The notes under the pieces: model-generated
Seen by the model: only the letters and a program-made list of their open reading frames with translations
Databases searched by the model: none
Told to the model about the DNA's origin: nothing
In this document: in pieces, positions 1 to 8,215 of the stretch
How the letters are laid out: each line of letters begins with the position of its first letter
Numbering within the stretch: the stretch's first letter is position 1
From: Rhizobium album
Lineage (GTDB): Bacteria > Pseudomonadota > Alphaproteobacteria > Rhizobiales > Rhizobiaceae
Length of the DNA: 64,000 nucleotides
Assembly (NCBI RefSeq): GCF_003122325.1
Contig: NZ_QFBC01000003.1
Coordinates: 1 to 64,000 of the forward strand
Reading direction: 5' to 3'
Translations under genes and position numbers: made by a program

Positions 1-178
1 TATCGGGCCGTCCGTATCCGGTCGACGCGCCTTGCTGCTGTCGGCAGTGGCCGCATCAAAACGTCTTTCCGACCGCATCGCGGTCAGCTTCGAGACCGTT
101 CGCCCTCGCACCTATGCCGATGGCTACGCGCTCGACAAATCAACTCGTATCGGCACGCCCGTGCCCAACAGACTTTAA
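1..178 (+). CDS. Phage structural protein, 3' end only (partial)
   Basis: An open frame enters from the left edge (codons in phase with position 2) and ends at TAA 176-178, giving the last 58 residues, ending GTPVPNRL. I do not recognise the family. It lies 9 bp before the next tail gene in the same direction, so it probably belongs to the baseplate or tail-fibre block of a P2-like phage. The N-terminus lies outside the window. Confidence 0.55.
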   Translation, partial: IGPSVSGRRALLLSAVAASKRLSDRIAVSFETVRPRTYADGYALDKSTRIGTPVPNRL

Positions 179-187
179 GGGGCTATC

Positions 188-2524
188 ATGCAGCGCAAGG
201 TCAACTTTACCGCCAATCAGCAGGTGACGCTGGAAGACTACGATAACCTCGGAAACTTCCCGCGCGAAAGTCTCGACAACGTCGTCAAGGATCTCGGCGG
301 TTTTCCGGTTGGGCGCTATTCCGGCTTTGTCGTCGAGCAGACCGGCCAGTCTGTCGTGCGCGTCAGCGTCGGCCGGCTGTTCGCCTCGTCCGGCGCCATC
401 TTCGGCTTCGACGCAGAAGGGGGCCAGACGCTCGATTTCCTGCAGCACCTGCCGGCCGTCTCCCAGAAGATCGCCACCGTCATCGTCTACGGCAACACGA
501 TCAACACCGATGTCGAGCCGCGCACGCAGCTGGTCGATGTCGAAAGCGAAGACATCCAGGGTGTGGAACTGGCGACCGAGAACCGCCGCCAGGCCTATGT
601 CGATTTCATCCTCGGCCAGGAAAACGCCACGCCGCAGGCGCCGGCCATCCAGTCGAACTACATCGCTGTCGCCAATGTGCTGCTGACACCTTCCGGTGTT
701 GCCTCGATCACCCGCATCACGGCCAACGAGGTCACGTCGATCTATGGCAACTCCGAACAGATCGCCGACCATACGCGCCGATTTGCCCAGGTCGGGCCGC
801 AGATCGATACGCTCAAGACCGATATCTCCGGTCTTGCCGCCGCCCTGCGGGCCAAGGCCGATTTTGCGATGGTTTCGGCCATGTCTTACGACCTGGCGCG
901 CGTCAAGGAACGTGTCGATCTGCCGGACGATCATGCCGCCTATGGCAGCGATATCTTCTGGACCGACGACGAAAGCGATACGGCGCATCCTGATTATTCG
1001 GCCCGCACCGAACAGGGGCTGCGCTTTCCGTCAGCAGCGGAGGCGGTCGTTGCTCTTGAACTCGACAATCCGATCGAAGACCGCGTCATCGTCAACAATG
1101 GCATGGCCTTGCCGAAGTTCTCGCCCATCGTCCGGTTCTCCGCTGTCGGCAAGGACGGCGAATATCCGCTGACCAACACGACACAACAGACCGTGCAGCT
1201 GGTGCAACGCACCGAAGCGCGCACCGTACGCCGCTACTCCACCACCGAAACGCAGGGCGGCTCGAATGACAGCTGGTGGAAGACAGCCGCCAGCGTCAAT
1301 GGCATGTCCCAGTCGCAAGTCGGCGCGATCTTCAGGCGCAACGGCGAGCTTTACGAGGTCGTGAACTACTACACCAATTACGATCCTCTTTACGCCTATT
1401 CCTATCTGGCCGGCACCCGACAAGCCTATGAACGCGTCACGCTGAGGAAATTCACCGAAGAGACGATGTACGACTATTATACCGATCGTGTCGTCTCGAC
1501 CGAGAACGTCACGGGCTCGGTGGTCGCGCAGACGATGCTCAATTCGCAGGACGGCTATCTCGTCGGCTTCAACTGGTTTTTCACCCGCAAGGCGGCGGCC
1601 GGCGATGTTCGTTACATCGTTTGCGAGATGAAGAACAACGAGCCGGACCTCAATGCCGTGCTTGTCTCCAACGTAGTGCCGCCGGCGTCGATCGCCATCT
1701 ATCCCGCCAAGACGGAAGTGCGGTTTAAACCTATCTTTCAGCCGAAGGGCAAGCGTTATGCCGTGGTGCTGATGTCCAACGGCGCTCACTTTGTCGCAAC
1801 CGTCTCCGGCAACAAGCTGGCACAGGGCAACATCCAGTACATGATCGACGGCAGCTGGATCCAGGGCGATCCGTCCGTCGACATGGCTTTCGAGGCTGTC
1901 TATGCCAGCTTCGCCTCGCCGATCGTGCAGGTTTCGCTCAAGGCTTTGGAACTTGCCGGCGGCATCGACAGCGTCAAACTCAATCTCGACGCTCTCATTC
2001 CTGACGGCAGCAAGCTCGATTTTGACGTGCGCGTCGGATCGAAGTGGGTGCCGATCCGCGATGCAGCGGCGCATGTGGCGCTTCTGAGTAACCTGCCGTC
2101 GATCCTGCCGATCCGGGCGAACTTTATCGGCACCACCGATGTCATGCCGGCGCTTGGTCTCGGCGAGGACCGAACCGAGGTGACGCTGTCGCGGCCGGAC
2201 GAAGATCTTTGCCACATCTCCACGGTGCGCACCATGCCGGCGCCCATGGACGAGGCGACGGTTACCCTGCTGGTCGAGAACTGGGACAGTGACGATCACG
2301 ACATCGATGTCGTCCTGCTCACCGGCGGCTCGTACACGACGACGGTGACGCCATCGGCGCAGATCATCCAGGCAGATCCTGCCCGTGAGAATGCGGTCAA
2401 GGTCGTGGCGAGCTTCACGTTCGGCTCTCCGGTGTCGAGCTTCAAGATCAAGATCACCGGCGAAACAGGCGGCTCGGCGCGGGTCTACCACGTCTCCGAA
2501 CGCGTCGACGTCGAGTTTACCTAA
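188..2524 (+). CDS. Large tail/baseplate-associated protein, DUF4815-like
   Basis: 778 residues starting at ATG 188. The N-terminal third resembles the DUF4815 proteins of large tailed phages (a decoration or adsorption-apparatus protein; recalled family resemblance, not searched), with a typical opening of QRKVNFTANQQVTLEDYDNL. Around residues 195-245 there is a heptad-like helical stretch, and the rest looks beta-rich with many Tyr/Thr. No signal peptide or membrane segment is present. It precedes a run of small tail-fibre genes, so a role at the tail tip or fibre attachment is inferred. Product class is fairly safe; exact role is not. Confidence 0.75.
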   Translation: MQRKVNFTANQQVTLEDYDNLGNFPRESLDNVVKDLGGFPVGRYSGFVVEQTGQSVVRVSVGRLFASSGAIFGFDAEGGQTLDFLQHLPAVSQKIATVIVYGNTINTDVEPRTQLVDVESEDIQGVELATENRRQAYVDFILGQENATPQAPAIQSNYIAVANVLLTPSGVASITRITANEVTSIYGNSEQIADHTRRFAQVGPQIDTLKTDISGLAAALRAKADFAMVSAMSYDLARVKERVDLPDDHAAYGSDIFWTDDESDTAHPDYSARTEQGLRFPSAAEAVVALELDNPIEDRVIVNNGMALPKFSPIVRFSAVGKDGEYPLTNTTQQTVQLVQRTEARTVRRYSTTETQGGSNDSWWKTAASVNGMSQSQVGAIFRRNGELYEVVNYYTNYDPLYAYSYLAGTRQAYERVTLRKFTEETMYDYYTDRVVSTENVTGSVVAQTMLNSQDGYLVGFNWFFTRKAAAGDVRYIVCEMKNNEPDLNAVLVSNVVPPASIAIYPAKTEVRFKPIFQPKGKRYAVVLMSNGAHFVATVSGNKLAQGNIQYMIDGSWIQGDPSVDMAFEAVYASFASPIVQVSLKALELAGGIDSVKLNLDALIPDGSKLDFDVRVGSKWVPIRDAAAHVALLSNLPSILPIRANFIGTTDVMPALGLGEDRTEVTLSRPDEDLCHISTVRTMPAPMDEATVTLLVENWDSDDHDIDVVLLTGGSYTTTVTPSAQIIQADPARENAVKVVASFTFGSPVSSFKIKITGETGGSARVYHVSERVDVEFT

Positions 2525-2536
2525 AAGGAGAGCACC

Positions 2537-2731
2537 ATGGCCAAAGCGCCGGCGAAACCCGCCAATCCGTATGACGATCTCGATGACGATGCCCGCTACC
2601 AGGTCGAGATTGCCGCCCCGTTCAAGGTCGGTCGCGCCTGGGTGCGGCCAGGCCAGAAAGTTACCCTGACCGGTCGCATCATCAAGGACAATGCCGATGG
2701 CGTCTCCGCAGTTCAGCCGCTCGATCGCTGA
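2537..2731 (+). CDS. Small tail-block protein, unknown function
   Basis: 64 residues with a strong ribosome site (aaaaggag) 8 bp before ATG 2537. Acidic N-terminal part (NPYDDLDDDARYQVE) followed by a short beta-rich module (VGRAWVRPGQKVTLTGRI) that looks like a small barrel. It sits between two tail genes and overlaps the next by 35 bp. No family is recognised. Confidence 0.6.
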   Translation: MAKAPAKPANPYDDLDDDARYQVEIAAPFKVGRAWVRPGQKVTLTGRIIKDNADGVSAVQPLDR

Positions 2732-3599
2732 CCAGCTCGGGTTAAAACCGTCCGGTCAGTTCGGCTACGAGGCGATCTCCCGCCTGCTGCTGATCCTCGA
2801 AAACCGCTTCAAGCCGCTGGAGTTGGCCGCAGGCTCCAGCGAGCAGGTGGCGGAGGATCTGCGCACATTCGTTCTGGGGCGTGTCAACGATATCCTTTTG
2901 CCGGCAATCCAGAAGGTGTTCACGCTGACCGAACGCGGCTTCCTGGTGGCGCGGTCGGCTTCGCCCGCAACACTTGGCAACGGCAACGTCCTGACGCTGC
3001 TGATCAACGATCCGGCCGAGCGCGACCTGTTTACCCCGGCGCCCTTCGTGGCGCTGACGCGCGCTGCGACGCCGGACGACTACGCCATTGCGCGCACCAT
3101 CGCCTACGACCGCGACCACGGCGAATACCTTTGCGAGGTTGTTGCCTTCGTCGGTGAGGCTGGCCCGCATTCCGATTGGGTGATAGGCGCGCTTGCCGGC
3201 TCCACCATCGCCGGACTGACGGTGCTTGGCGATGTCATTGCAGCCCGTGCCGCGGCCGTTGCTGCCGCCGCAGTCGCCGTCCCCGCGGCGTCGACGGCCA
3301 CCACAAAAGCTGCAGAGGCTGCAGCAAGCGCCCAGACCGCAGCCCAGATCGCGGCATACTTCGAGCAGCTGGAAGATGTCGATCTTCAGGAGGTGGCAAA
3401 TGCGATCACCGAGGCGCAGCAGTCGCTGACCGAGGTCCAGGAACAGATCGATACCTTCCTGTCTGGCGGTGTGCCGGCGGCATCCGTCACAGAGAGCGCA
3501 ACCCGTGTTTTCGTGACGCCGGCGCAACGGACCGAGATCGGTCAGCTGCGCGCGGATCTCACCACCATGGACGGCAACTTTAATGGGGGCACGTTTTGA
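2697..3599 (+). CDS. Putative tail-fibre/baseplate connector with Ala-rich helix
   Basis: 300 residues. Two in-frame ATGs exist (2691, 2697); 2697 is preferred because AAGGA lies about 8 bp upstream. The first 170 residues look globular. Residues about 175-245 are very rich in Ala and Gln and form a helical, coiled-coil-like stretch typical of fibre shafts, and the end is a short tail closing with FNGGTF. The same closing motif recurs in two following genes. It overlaps the next gene (TTTTGA). Called as a fibre or connector by composition and position; no family named. Confidence 0.6.
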   Translation: MASPQFSRSIADQLGLKPSGQFGYEAISRLLLILENRFKPLELAAGSSEQVAEDLRTFVLGRVNDILLPAIQKVFTLTERGFLVARSASPATLGNGNVLTLLINDPAERDLFTPAPFVALTRAATPDDYAIARTIAYDRDHGEYLCEVVAFVGEAGPHSDWVIGALAGSTIAGLTVLGDVIAARAAAVAAAAVAVPAASTATTKAAEAAASAQTAAQIAAYFEQLEDVDLQEVANAITEAQQSLTEVQEQIDTFLSGGVPAASVTESATRVFVTPAQRTEIGQLRADLTTMDGNFNGGTF

Positions 3600-3979
3600 G
3601 CCGCGCCGCCCTGCCTACAGAAGCCGTCCGCTTCACGCCCGGCTATTCCTGGCGGCTTGATCTCGACATCCGCTTCGACGGCGAGCGGCCGGATGACTGG
3701 CCGGCCTGGACGATCCGGATGCATATCTGGACGGCCGGGCAAGCCTTCACGCTGACCAACGACGCCGGCGTGACCTTCGCGGAGATCGCCGGCCTTCCCG
3801 GCGGGGCAGCCGTCATTCCCGTCATCGTCATGTCGGCCGCGCAGACAGAGGCGCTTCGCGATGTCACGGCGCCAATCCAATACCTCATCGACCTCAAGGC
3901 GCCCGAGGGTGAGGCCGAAGACTATTTTGCCGGGGCGCTGGCAAAACAACCAGGACCGCCGGCGGAGTTGCTCACATGA
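3596..3979 (+). CDS. Small beta-rich tail-block protein, TTG start
   Basis: 127 residues read from a TTG at 3596 that overlaps the upstream stop (TTGA), with GGGGG about 9 bp ahead as ribosome site. The sequence alternates hydrophobic and polar residues (WRLDLDIRFDGERPDDW, AFTLTNDAGVTFAEIAG), as expected of a beta sandwich. Its C-terminus lacks the FNGGTF tail of its neighbours. Its place among fibre genes suggests a fibre connector or accessory domain, but the family is unknown to me. Confidence 0.6.
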   Translation: MSRAALPTEAVRFTPGYSWRLDLDIRFDGERPDDWPAWTIRMHIWTAGQAFTLTNDAGVTFAEIAGLPGGAAVIPVIVMSAAQTEALRDVTAPIQYLIDLKAPEGEAEDYFAGALAKQPGPPAELLT

Positions 3980-4197
3980 CCAGGATCGCCGTCACCATGC
4001 AGTGCCGCAGGATCACGGCCAGTGCCGAGATCCGCCACGTCGTCACGGCCTACATGCCGCCGCTGCGCGAGGTTGTGGCGCTGCAGGTGCCGGCGCGGCG
4101 CGGGCCACCAGGGCGGCAGGGTGATCCAGGCGAGCAAGGGCCGCCAGGTACCCTGCAGAACTCTGGAACAATAATCTTTAATGGGGGTCATTTCTGA
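3976..4197 (+). CDS. Collagen-like mini-protein of the tail-fibre block
   Basis: 73 residues, ATGA overlap with the upstream gene. Residues about 43-58 are Gly-X-Y triplets (GPPGRQGDPGEQGPPG), a collagen-like stretch as found in many phage fibres, where it forms a trimeric stalk. It ends in IIFNGGHF, close to the ends of the genes at 2697 and 4197. The N-terminal 40 residues may be an attachment domain. The GGGGG in the last codons also serves as ribosome site for the next ATG. Confidence 0.65.
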   Translation: MTRIAVTMQCRRITASAEIRHVVTAYMPPLREVVALQVPARRGPPGRQGDPGEQGPPGTLQNSGTIIFNGGHF

Positions 4198-5204
4198 TGC
4201 CGACAGTTGTAATGGATGGCGTGTTCAAGGTCACGCGACGAGCCTCTGGCGGCGCGGCCGGTGCGCCGTCATCGCTCCTGTCAGGACAGGTGGCCTACAA
4301 CGAGACTGACGACACCGTTTATATCGGTTTCGGTGACGATGGTTCTGGCAACGCCACGTCCATCCGCGCATTCGCGGGCGCCGGCACGTTTGCCACGAAG
4401 GCATATGTGACCGACGCCATGTCAGAGACCGGCGCCGGCGACATGCTCAAGTCCGAGTATGATAGCGACGATAACGGCAAGGTCGATGCGGCCGACAGTG
4501 CCGACCATGTGCCGTGGAGCGGTGTCGACGGCAAACCCGGCAACGCGACCAGCAGTGTGGACGGCTTCATGTCGTCGACCGACAAGGGCAAGCTCGACGG
4601 TATCGCTTCGAACGCAAACAACTATTCCCATCCCTCCGGTGACGGCAATCTGCATGTCCCGGCGACGGGCACCGGCAACAACGGCAAGTTCCTCAAGGCC
4701 GGCGCAACGGCCGGTTCCGGCGCGTGGGACAATGTCACCAAGGCGGACGTCGGCCTCAGCAACGCCGACAACACGTCGGACGCCAACAAGCCGATTTCCG
4801 ACGCCACGCAATCGGCCCTCGATGCCAAGGCGCCGCTGGCATCGCCGACCTTCACCGGTACGCCGGCGGCGCCGACTGCTTCGTCTGGGACGAGTTCGAC
4901 ACAGATCGCGACGACGGCGTTTGTCGCCGGCGCCATCGCGGATCTGATCGACGGTGCCCCCGGCGCCCTCGACACACTCAAGGAACTTGCCGACGAACTC
5001 GGCGACCAGGACGATGCGCTTTCGGCGCTTGTCACCACCGTCGCTGGCAAGCTGGCCAAGTCCGCCAATCTGTCTGATCTGACCGACGTCGCTGCGGCTC
5101 GCGCCAACCTTGAACTCGACAACATGGCGCAGCAGTCGTCGAGCAATGTCAGCATCAGCGGTGGCACGATCTCTAACGTCGTCTTTGACGGAGGCACATT
5201 CTGA
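4197..5204 (+). CDS. Tail-fibre protein with phage fibre repeat
   Basis: 335 residues. The N-terminus holds a typical fibre head-like segment (SGQVAYNETDDTVYIGFG). Around residues 213-245 is a phage tail-fibre repeat of the Phage_fiber_2 kind (SPTFTGTPAAP ... STQIATTAFV), known from many trimeric fibres. The central part is Gly/Asp/Asn-rich shaft. It ends in VVFDGGTF, the third instance of the shared tail motif. The start is fixed by TGATG coupling with the preceding gene. Host-recognition function is inferred from the family. Confidence 0.8.
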   Translation: MPTVVMDGVFKVTRRASGGAAGAPSSLLSGQVAYNETDDTVYIGFGDDGSGNATSIRAFAGAGTFATKAYVTDAMSETGAGDMLKSEYDSDDNGKVDAADSADHVPWSGVDGKPGNATSSVDGFMSSTDKGKLDGIASNANNYSHPSGDGNLHVPATGTGNNGKFLKAGATAGSGAWDNVTKADVGLSNADNTSDANKPISDATQSALDAKAPLASPTFTGTPAAPTASSGTSSTQIATTAFVAGAIADLIDGAPGALDTLKELADELGDQDDALSALVTTVAGKLAKSANLSDLTDVAAARANLELDNMAQQSSSNVSISGGTISNVVFDGGTF

Positions 5205-5722
5205 TGGGTGCTCTTCTTGTTCCCAAAGGCACCCGTTCGACGTTCAACAGCAGGGTTTCGGCCAATGCTCTCGTCGAGGGCCGGCTGTACTTTCTGACGG
5301 ACGACAAGCGCCTGGTCGTCGCCACCGGCGCCAACACGTTCGTTGAAGTCCAGCCCTATGACGTCGATACGGCCAAGCTCGATCTGGCCCAGACGTTTAC
5401 GGCGGCACAAAGGGCAGCGTTCGCCACGCTGACCGATGCTGCGACGGTCACGCCCAATTTTGCTTTGGCCAATGACTTCCTGTGGACGATTGCCGGCACC
5501 AGGACGCTTGCCAATCCGACAAACCTTGTGGCTGACCAGAAAGGCGCGATTATCATCACCACCTCTGGCGCCAATCGCGGCATTACCTGCGGAAGCTACT
5601 GGAAATTCGCAGGCGGTACAGCTCCGGTCCTTTCCACGGCTTCCGGCGCGGTCGATCGTCTCGACTATCATGTGATCTCTTCGACGGTCATCCACGCCAA
5701 TCACGTCAAGGATTATCGCTGA
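5204..5722 (+). CDS. Tail-fibre tip or accessory protein
   Basis: 172 residues, start overlapping the previous stop (TGATG) behind GGAGG. The opening (VPKGTRSTFNSRV, LVEGRLYFLTDDKRLVVATG) matches the kind of N-terminal segment seen on many phage fibres; the rest is Thr/Ala/Gly-rich and probably beta-helical or beta-sandwich. It lacks the FNGGTF ending. Likely the receptor-binding or accessory subunit paired with the upstream fibre, inferred from context. Confidence 0.6.
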   Translation: MGALLVPKGTRSTFNSRVSANALVEGRLYFLTDDKRLVVATGANTFVEVQPYDVDTAKLDLAQTFTAAQRAAFATLTDAATVTPNFALANDFLWTIAGTRTLANPTNLVADQKGAIIITTSGANRGITCGSYWKFAGGTAPVLSTASGAVDRLDYHVISSTVIHANHVKDYR

Positions 5723-6129
5723 TGTGGACCGGATCCATGATGATGTCGGGCGGCGTTCCCATATTGCCGTATCCCGCCGTCAATTTGACGCCGGGAACCA
5801 TGCCAGACGGAGAAATTGGATATTCGACCGGTGCTGGTGGTGACTATCCGGCGCGAGGATCGATTTCTGGCCAGCCAATCCCCGTTACTGGAGTGACGTT
5901 GATCGACTTCGTCCGTGAAGGGCCATCTTCGACTTGGGTGCATTTCGCTACCCCTTCGGTTGGATACGACTTCCTCTCGCTCGTGTCGGGCCGGAAGCTG
6001 TATGTAAATGGCGTCGGATATAGCCCTTCCAACCCATGGCAACTTTACGGTCCGGCTACATGGCGAGCGTACTTCCCCACCGCGGCGCTCGTCGCCGGTA
6101 CCGTCTACTCCATCCAGCTCGGACCATGA
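5722..6129 (+). CDS. Small tail-block protein, unknown
   Basis: 135 residues, TGATG overlap with the previous gene. Gly, Pro, Ser and aromatic-rich sequence (PARGSISGQPIPVTGVTLIDFV) with no signal peptide or membrane helix, consistent with a beta-structured virion protein. Base composition is slightly lower in GC than the fibres before it. It overlaps the following protease gene by four bases (ATGA), so the two are probably translated together. Confidence 0.5.
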   Translation: MWTGSMMMSGGVPILPYPAVNLTPGTMPDGEIGYSTGAGGDYPARGSISGQPIPVTGVTLIDFVREGPSSTWVHFATPSVGYDFLSLVSGRKLYVNGVGYSPSNPWQLYGPATWRAYFPTAALVAGTVYSIQLGP

Positions 6130-7184
6130 CCATGGCGATCACGGCAACCTATAGCACGCCCGCATCCGAATGGACGCGCAGTCTCGACTACGCTTTCAGG
6201 CAATGGTCGGCGAAAATACCCGGTAATGCTCAACTGGATGTGGCGATCGCTTTCGATCCGTCCATGCATTACCTGGCCAGCTGCCTGATGATCAACAACG
6301 TAAACCTCGGGTCGTTGGGTGGAAAGAAGGTCCTCATTCCTTCGGCTGCCGCCAAGCTGCAGGATTGGACGGGCACCGGGCGGGATTTTCTGATCACAAT
6401 CAATCCGACCTATCCATGGCACTTCGGGCCGGGAAACCCGCCTGGCGCATACTGTGCGGAGAGTGTCATGACCCATGAGATCGGCCATGCCTTGTTCATG
6501 GCCGAACTCCGAGCAAACGCCGACGGCTCGAAGGCCACGCCTTACATGCTGTGGCGCGATGCCCAGCCGCCGGCCATGTTCGCAAATGACCAGCATTTCG
6601 CCGGCGGCGACAGTCTGATGACCGTGGCTCTCAATATGGGCGCTCGAAACGTCATCACGGATACCGACATGGCGGCAGCGAAAGCCTGCGGTCTGCCGAT
6701 CCCCGGAGCCAGCAGGATTTACCTTGCGCCAGGTGGCAGGGTGGATGTTCCCGGCGCGATCGGCGTGTGGCTGGGGAGTTTTTCGGCCTATTCCTGCCGC
6801 ACCAGCGGCATGTCGATGGTCGAAATGCCAGGCGACAACGCCCTGACTTCCGTGCAGGAGCAGCTCTACCGTCTCTATCGCGCCACCATGGGCCGGTGCC
6901 CGGACCTTGCCGGTTATCGGTTCTGGCTGGGGCAGAATATGAGCCTGCTTGCATGGACTGCGGCGTTCATGACGACGCCGGAGTTTCTGGCCAAGAACCC
7001 GGCCAATCCCGCCAGCGATCGCCCCGGCTTCGTCCGGGGCCTCTATCGCAATATTCTCGGCCGCGATCCCGAACCGGCGGGACTGCAATGGTGGATCGAC
7101 AGCGACTTCGATGCGGTCGGCCTTGTCGCCAACATCGCCCTGTCAGGCGAAAACGCCATCGGCGTGCCGATGTTTACGATGTGA
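6126..7184 (+). CDS. Putative tail-associated zinc metalloprotease with DUF4214 repeats
   Basis: 352 residues from ATG 6126 (ATGA overlap); a longer reading from 6036 is unlikely because it runs inside the upstream gene. Residues 117-121 read HEIGH, the HExxH zinc signature with catalytic Glu118. About 35 residues on is QHFAGGDSLM (His157, Met165), resembling the third ligand and Met-turn of metzincin peptidases. Residues about 238-350 hold two tandem DUF4214 units (LYRLYRATMGRCPDLAGYRF; LYRNILGRDPEPAGLQWWID). No signal peptide is present. Last gene of the tail-fibre block, so it may be a virion protease acting on host surface protein; activity is inferred from the motif only. Confidence 0.65.
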   Translation: MTMAITATYSTPASEWTRSLDYAFRQWSAKIPGNAQLDVAIAFDPSMHYLASCLMINNVNLGSLGGKKVLIPSAAAKLQDWTGTGRDFLITINPTYPWHFGPGNPPGAYCAESVMTHEIGHALFMAELRANADGSKATPYMLWRDAQPPAMFANDQHFAGGDSLMTVALNMGARNVITDTDMAAAKACGLPIPGASRIYLAPGGRVDVPGAIGVWLGSFSAYSCRTSGMSMVEMPGDNALTSVQEQLYRLYRATMGRCPDLAGYRFWLGQNMSLLAWTAAFMTTPEFLAKNPANPASDRPGFVRGLYRNILGRDPEPAGLQWWIDSDFDAVGLVANIALSGENAIGVPMFTM

Positions 7185-7273
7185 GGGATACGACTTCCAA
7201 CAGACCGCGATGGCTTCTTTTTCTTTGAAGCAAGGCCTCCACAATCATTAGGTGATATGCAAATGTTGTACCT

Positions 7274-7990
7274 ATGGGCGCGTTCATTCAGTTTTTTGGA
7301 AAACTTGGCAGCATCACTCTTGCTGTCGCGGCGGTCGTACTAGCTATGGCAGCTGTATCCGCTACTGAAGCCGTGTCTAACCTGTCAAGTTGGGCTGCGC
7401 TATTGGGCATGGACTGGTTGGCTGAGATTGTCCGGTATCCGGCGTTTGATTTCTGGCTCAGTGTGATTGGTTTCTGTCTAATAACTGCCGTGGTGTCTGT
7501 GCGGGTTACTTTTTGGCGCCTATCGCACTCCTTGACAGGAAGACCGTCGCACAATGTCTCGCAACCGAAGCACTCGGTAACTGGCATAAGGGGAGACGCC
7601 ACACTCGCCTTGTCTGCATTCGCAGCGCTGGAGCCGGACAATCGCAGAGTAGCCATTTTTTGGACATCTCCCGTGACTGCTCAGGGTTTGAGCCTTGCCG
7701 TGGATTTTCGTCCCGCTCGAGGACCGACCACCAGAGTGGTACTGATGCATCACGTCGATGTAGTCGAGAAACAGCGCGTAAAATCATTTCTGTTCGACGC
7801 AAGTGGTCAAACATGGCGATGGGCCGGCCCTGCAAATGAGATTGTTTTGTCCGGGGCCTTAACTTGCCTACTGGTGCTTGTCGGCTCGGAAGGCGACATC
7901 GCGGCATGGCGGTTCGCTGTCGCTGATAGAGAGTTCAGAGAGGTGCCCAAGGTAATTGGCGAGAACCTCTTCTTGAGACCGCTGGATTAA
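7274..7990 (+). CDS. Two-helix membrane protein, prophage cargo (unknown function)
   Basis: 238 residues. Two hydrophobic helices near the N-terminus (about residues 12-30 and 55-77) are followed by a soluble domain of about 150 residues without recognised motifs. The gene stands alone, with 89 bp before it and a hairpin terminator after it, and its codon use is less GC-rich than the tail genes. Its place between the fibre block and the sheath gene equals the Z/fun cargo locus of phage P2, so superinfection exclusion or another lysogen trait is possible, but that is inference from position. Confidence 0.6.
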   Translation: MGAFIQFFGKLGSITLAVAAVVLAMAAVSATEAVSNLSSWAALLGMDWLAEIVRYPAFDFWLSVIGFCLITAVVSVRVTFWRLSHSLTGRPSHNVSQPKHSVTGIRGDATLALSAFAALEPDNRRVAIFWTSPVTAQGLSLAVDFRPARGPTTRVVLMHHVDVVEKQRVKSFLFDASGQTWRWAGPANEIVLSGALTCLLVLVGSEGDIAAWRFAVADREFREVPKVIGENLFLRPLD

Positions 7991-8046
7991 ATCCAAGGGT
8001 GGTCAGCCCGACCACGGCAAACTTGCCTGAAGCTGGCCAAAAAAAG

Positions 8047-8068
8047 AGGCGCCCGAAAGCGCCTTTAG
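8047..8068 (+). terminator. Hairpin terminator after cargo gene
   Basis: AGGCGC (8047-8052) pairs with GCGCCT (8059-8064) around a CCGAAA loop, followed by TTTAGTTT and preceded by a run of A. It lies 57 bp after the stop of the membrane-protein gene and could act on either strand. Confidence 0.65.
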
Positions 8069-8163
8069 TTTGGGCCGCCAAGATGGATCAGAGGCGGGTG
8101 ACGCCGTCTTGCCGCCGGCGGCTTGCGCCGGACTGAACTGAATTCGAACTTCACATCACACCC

Positions 8164-8193
8164 AGCCGCCGGCGCCCGCCGAGCGGCTTTTTT
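8164..8193 (+). terminator. Rho-independent terminator just upstream of the sheath gene
   Basis: AGCCGC (8164-8169) pairs with GCGGCT (8183-8188); the intervening bases can pair further (CGGC/GCCG), and six T follow (8188-8193). It ends about 10 bp before the ribosome site of the sheath gene. Read with the terminator at 8047 it insulates the cargo gene, or acts as an antitermination point for late transcription. Confidence 0.7.
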
Positions 8194-8215
8194 GTTGCCT
8201 TACAAGGAGACCCGC

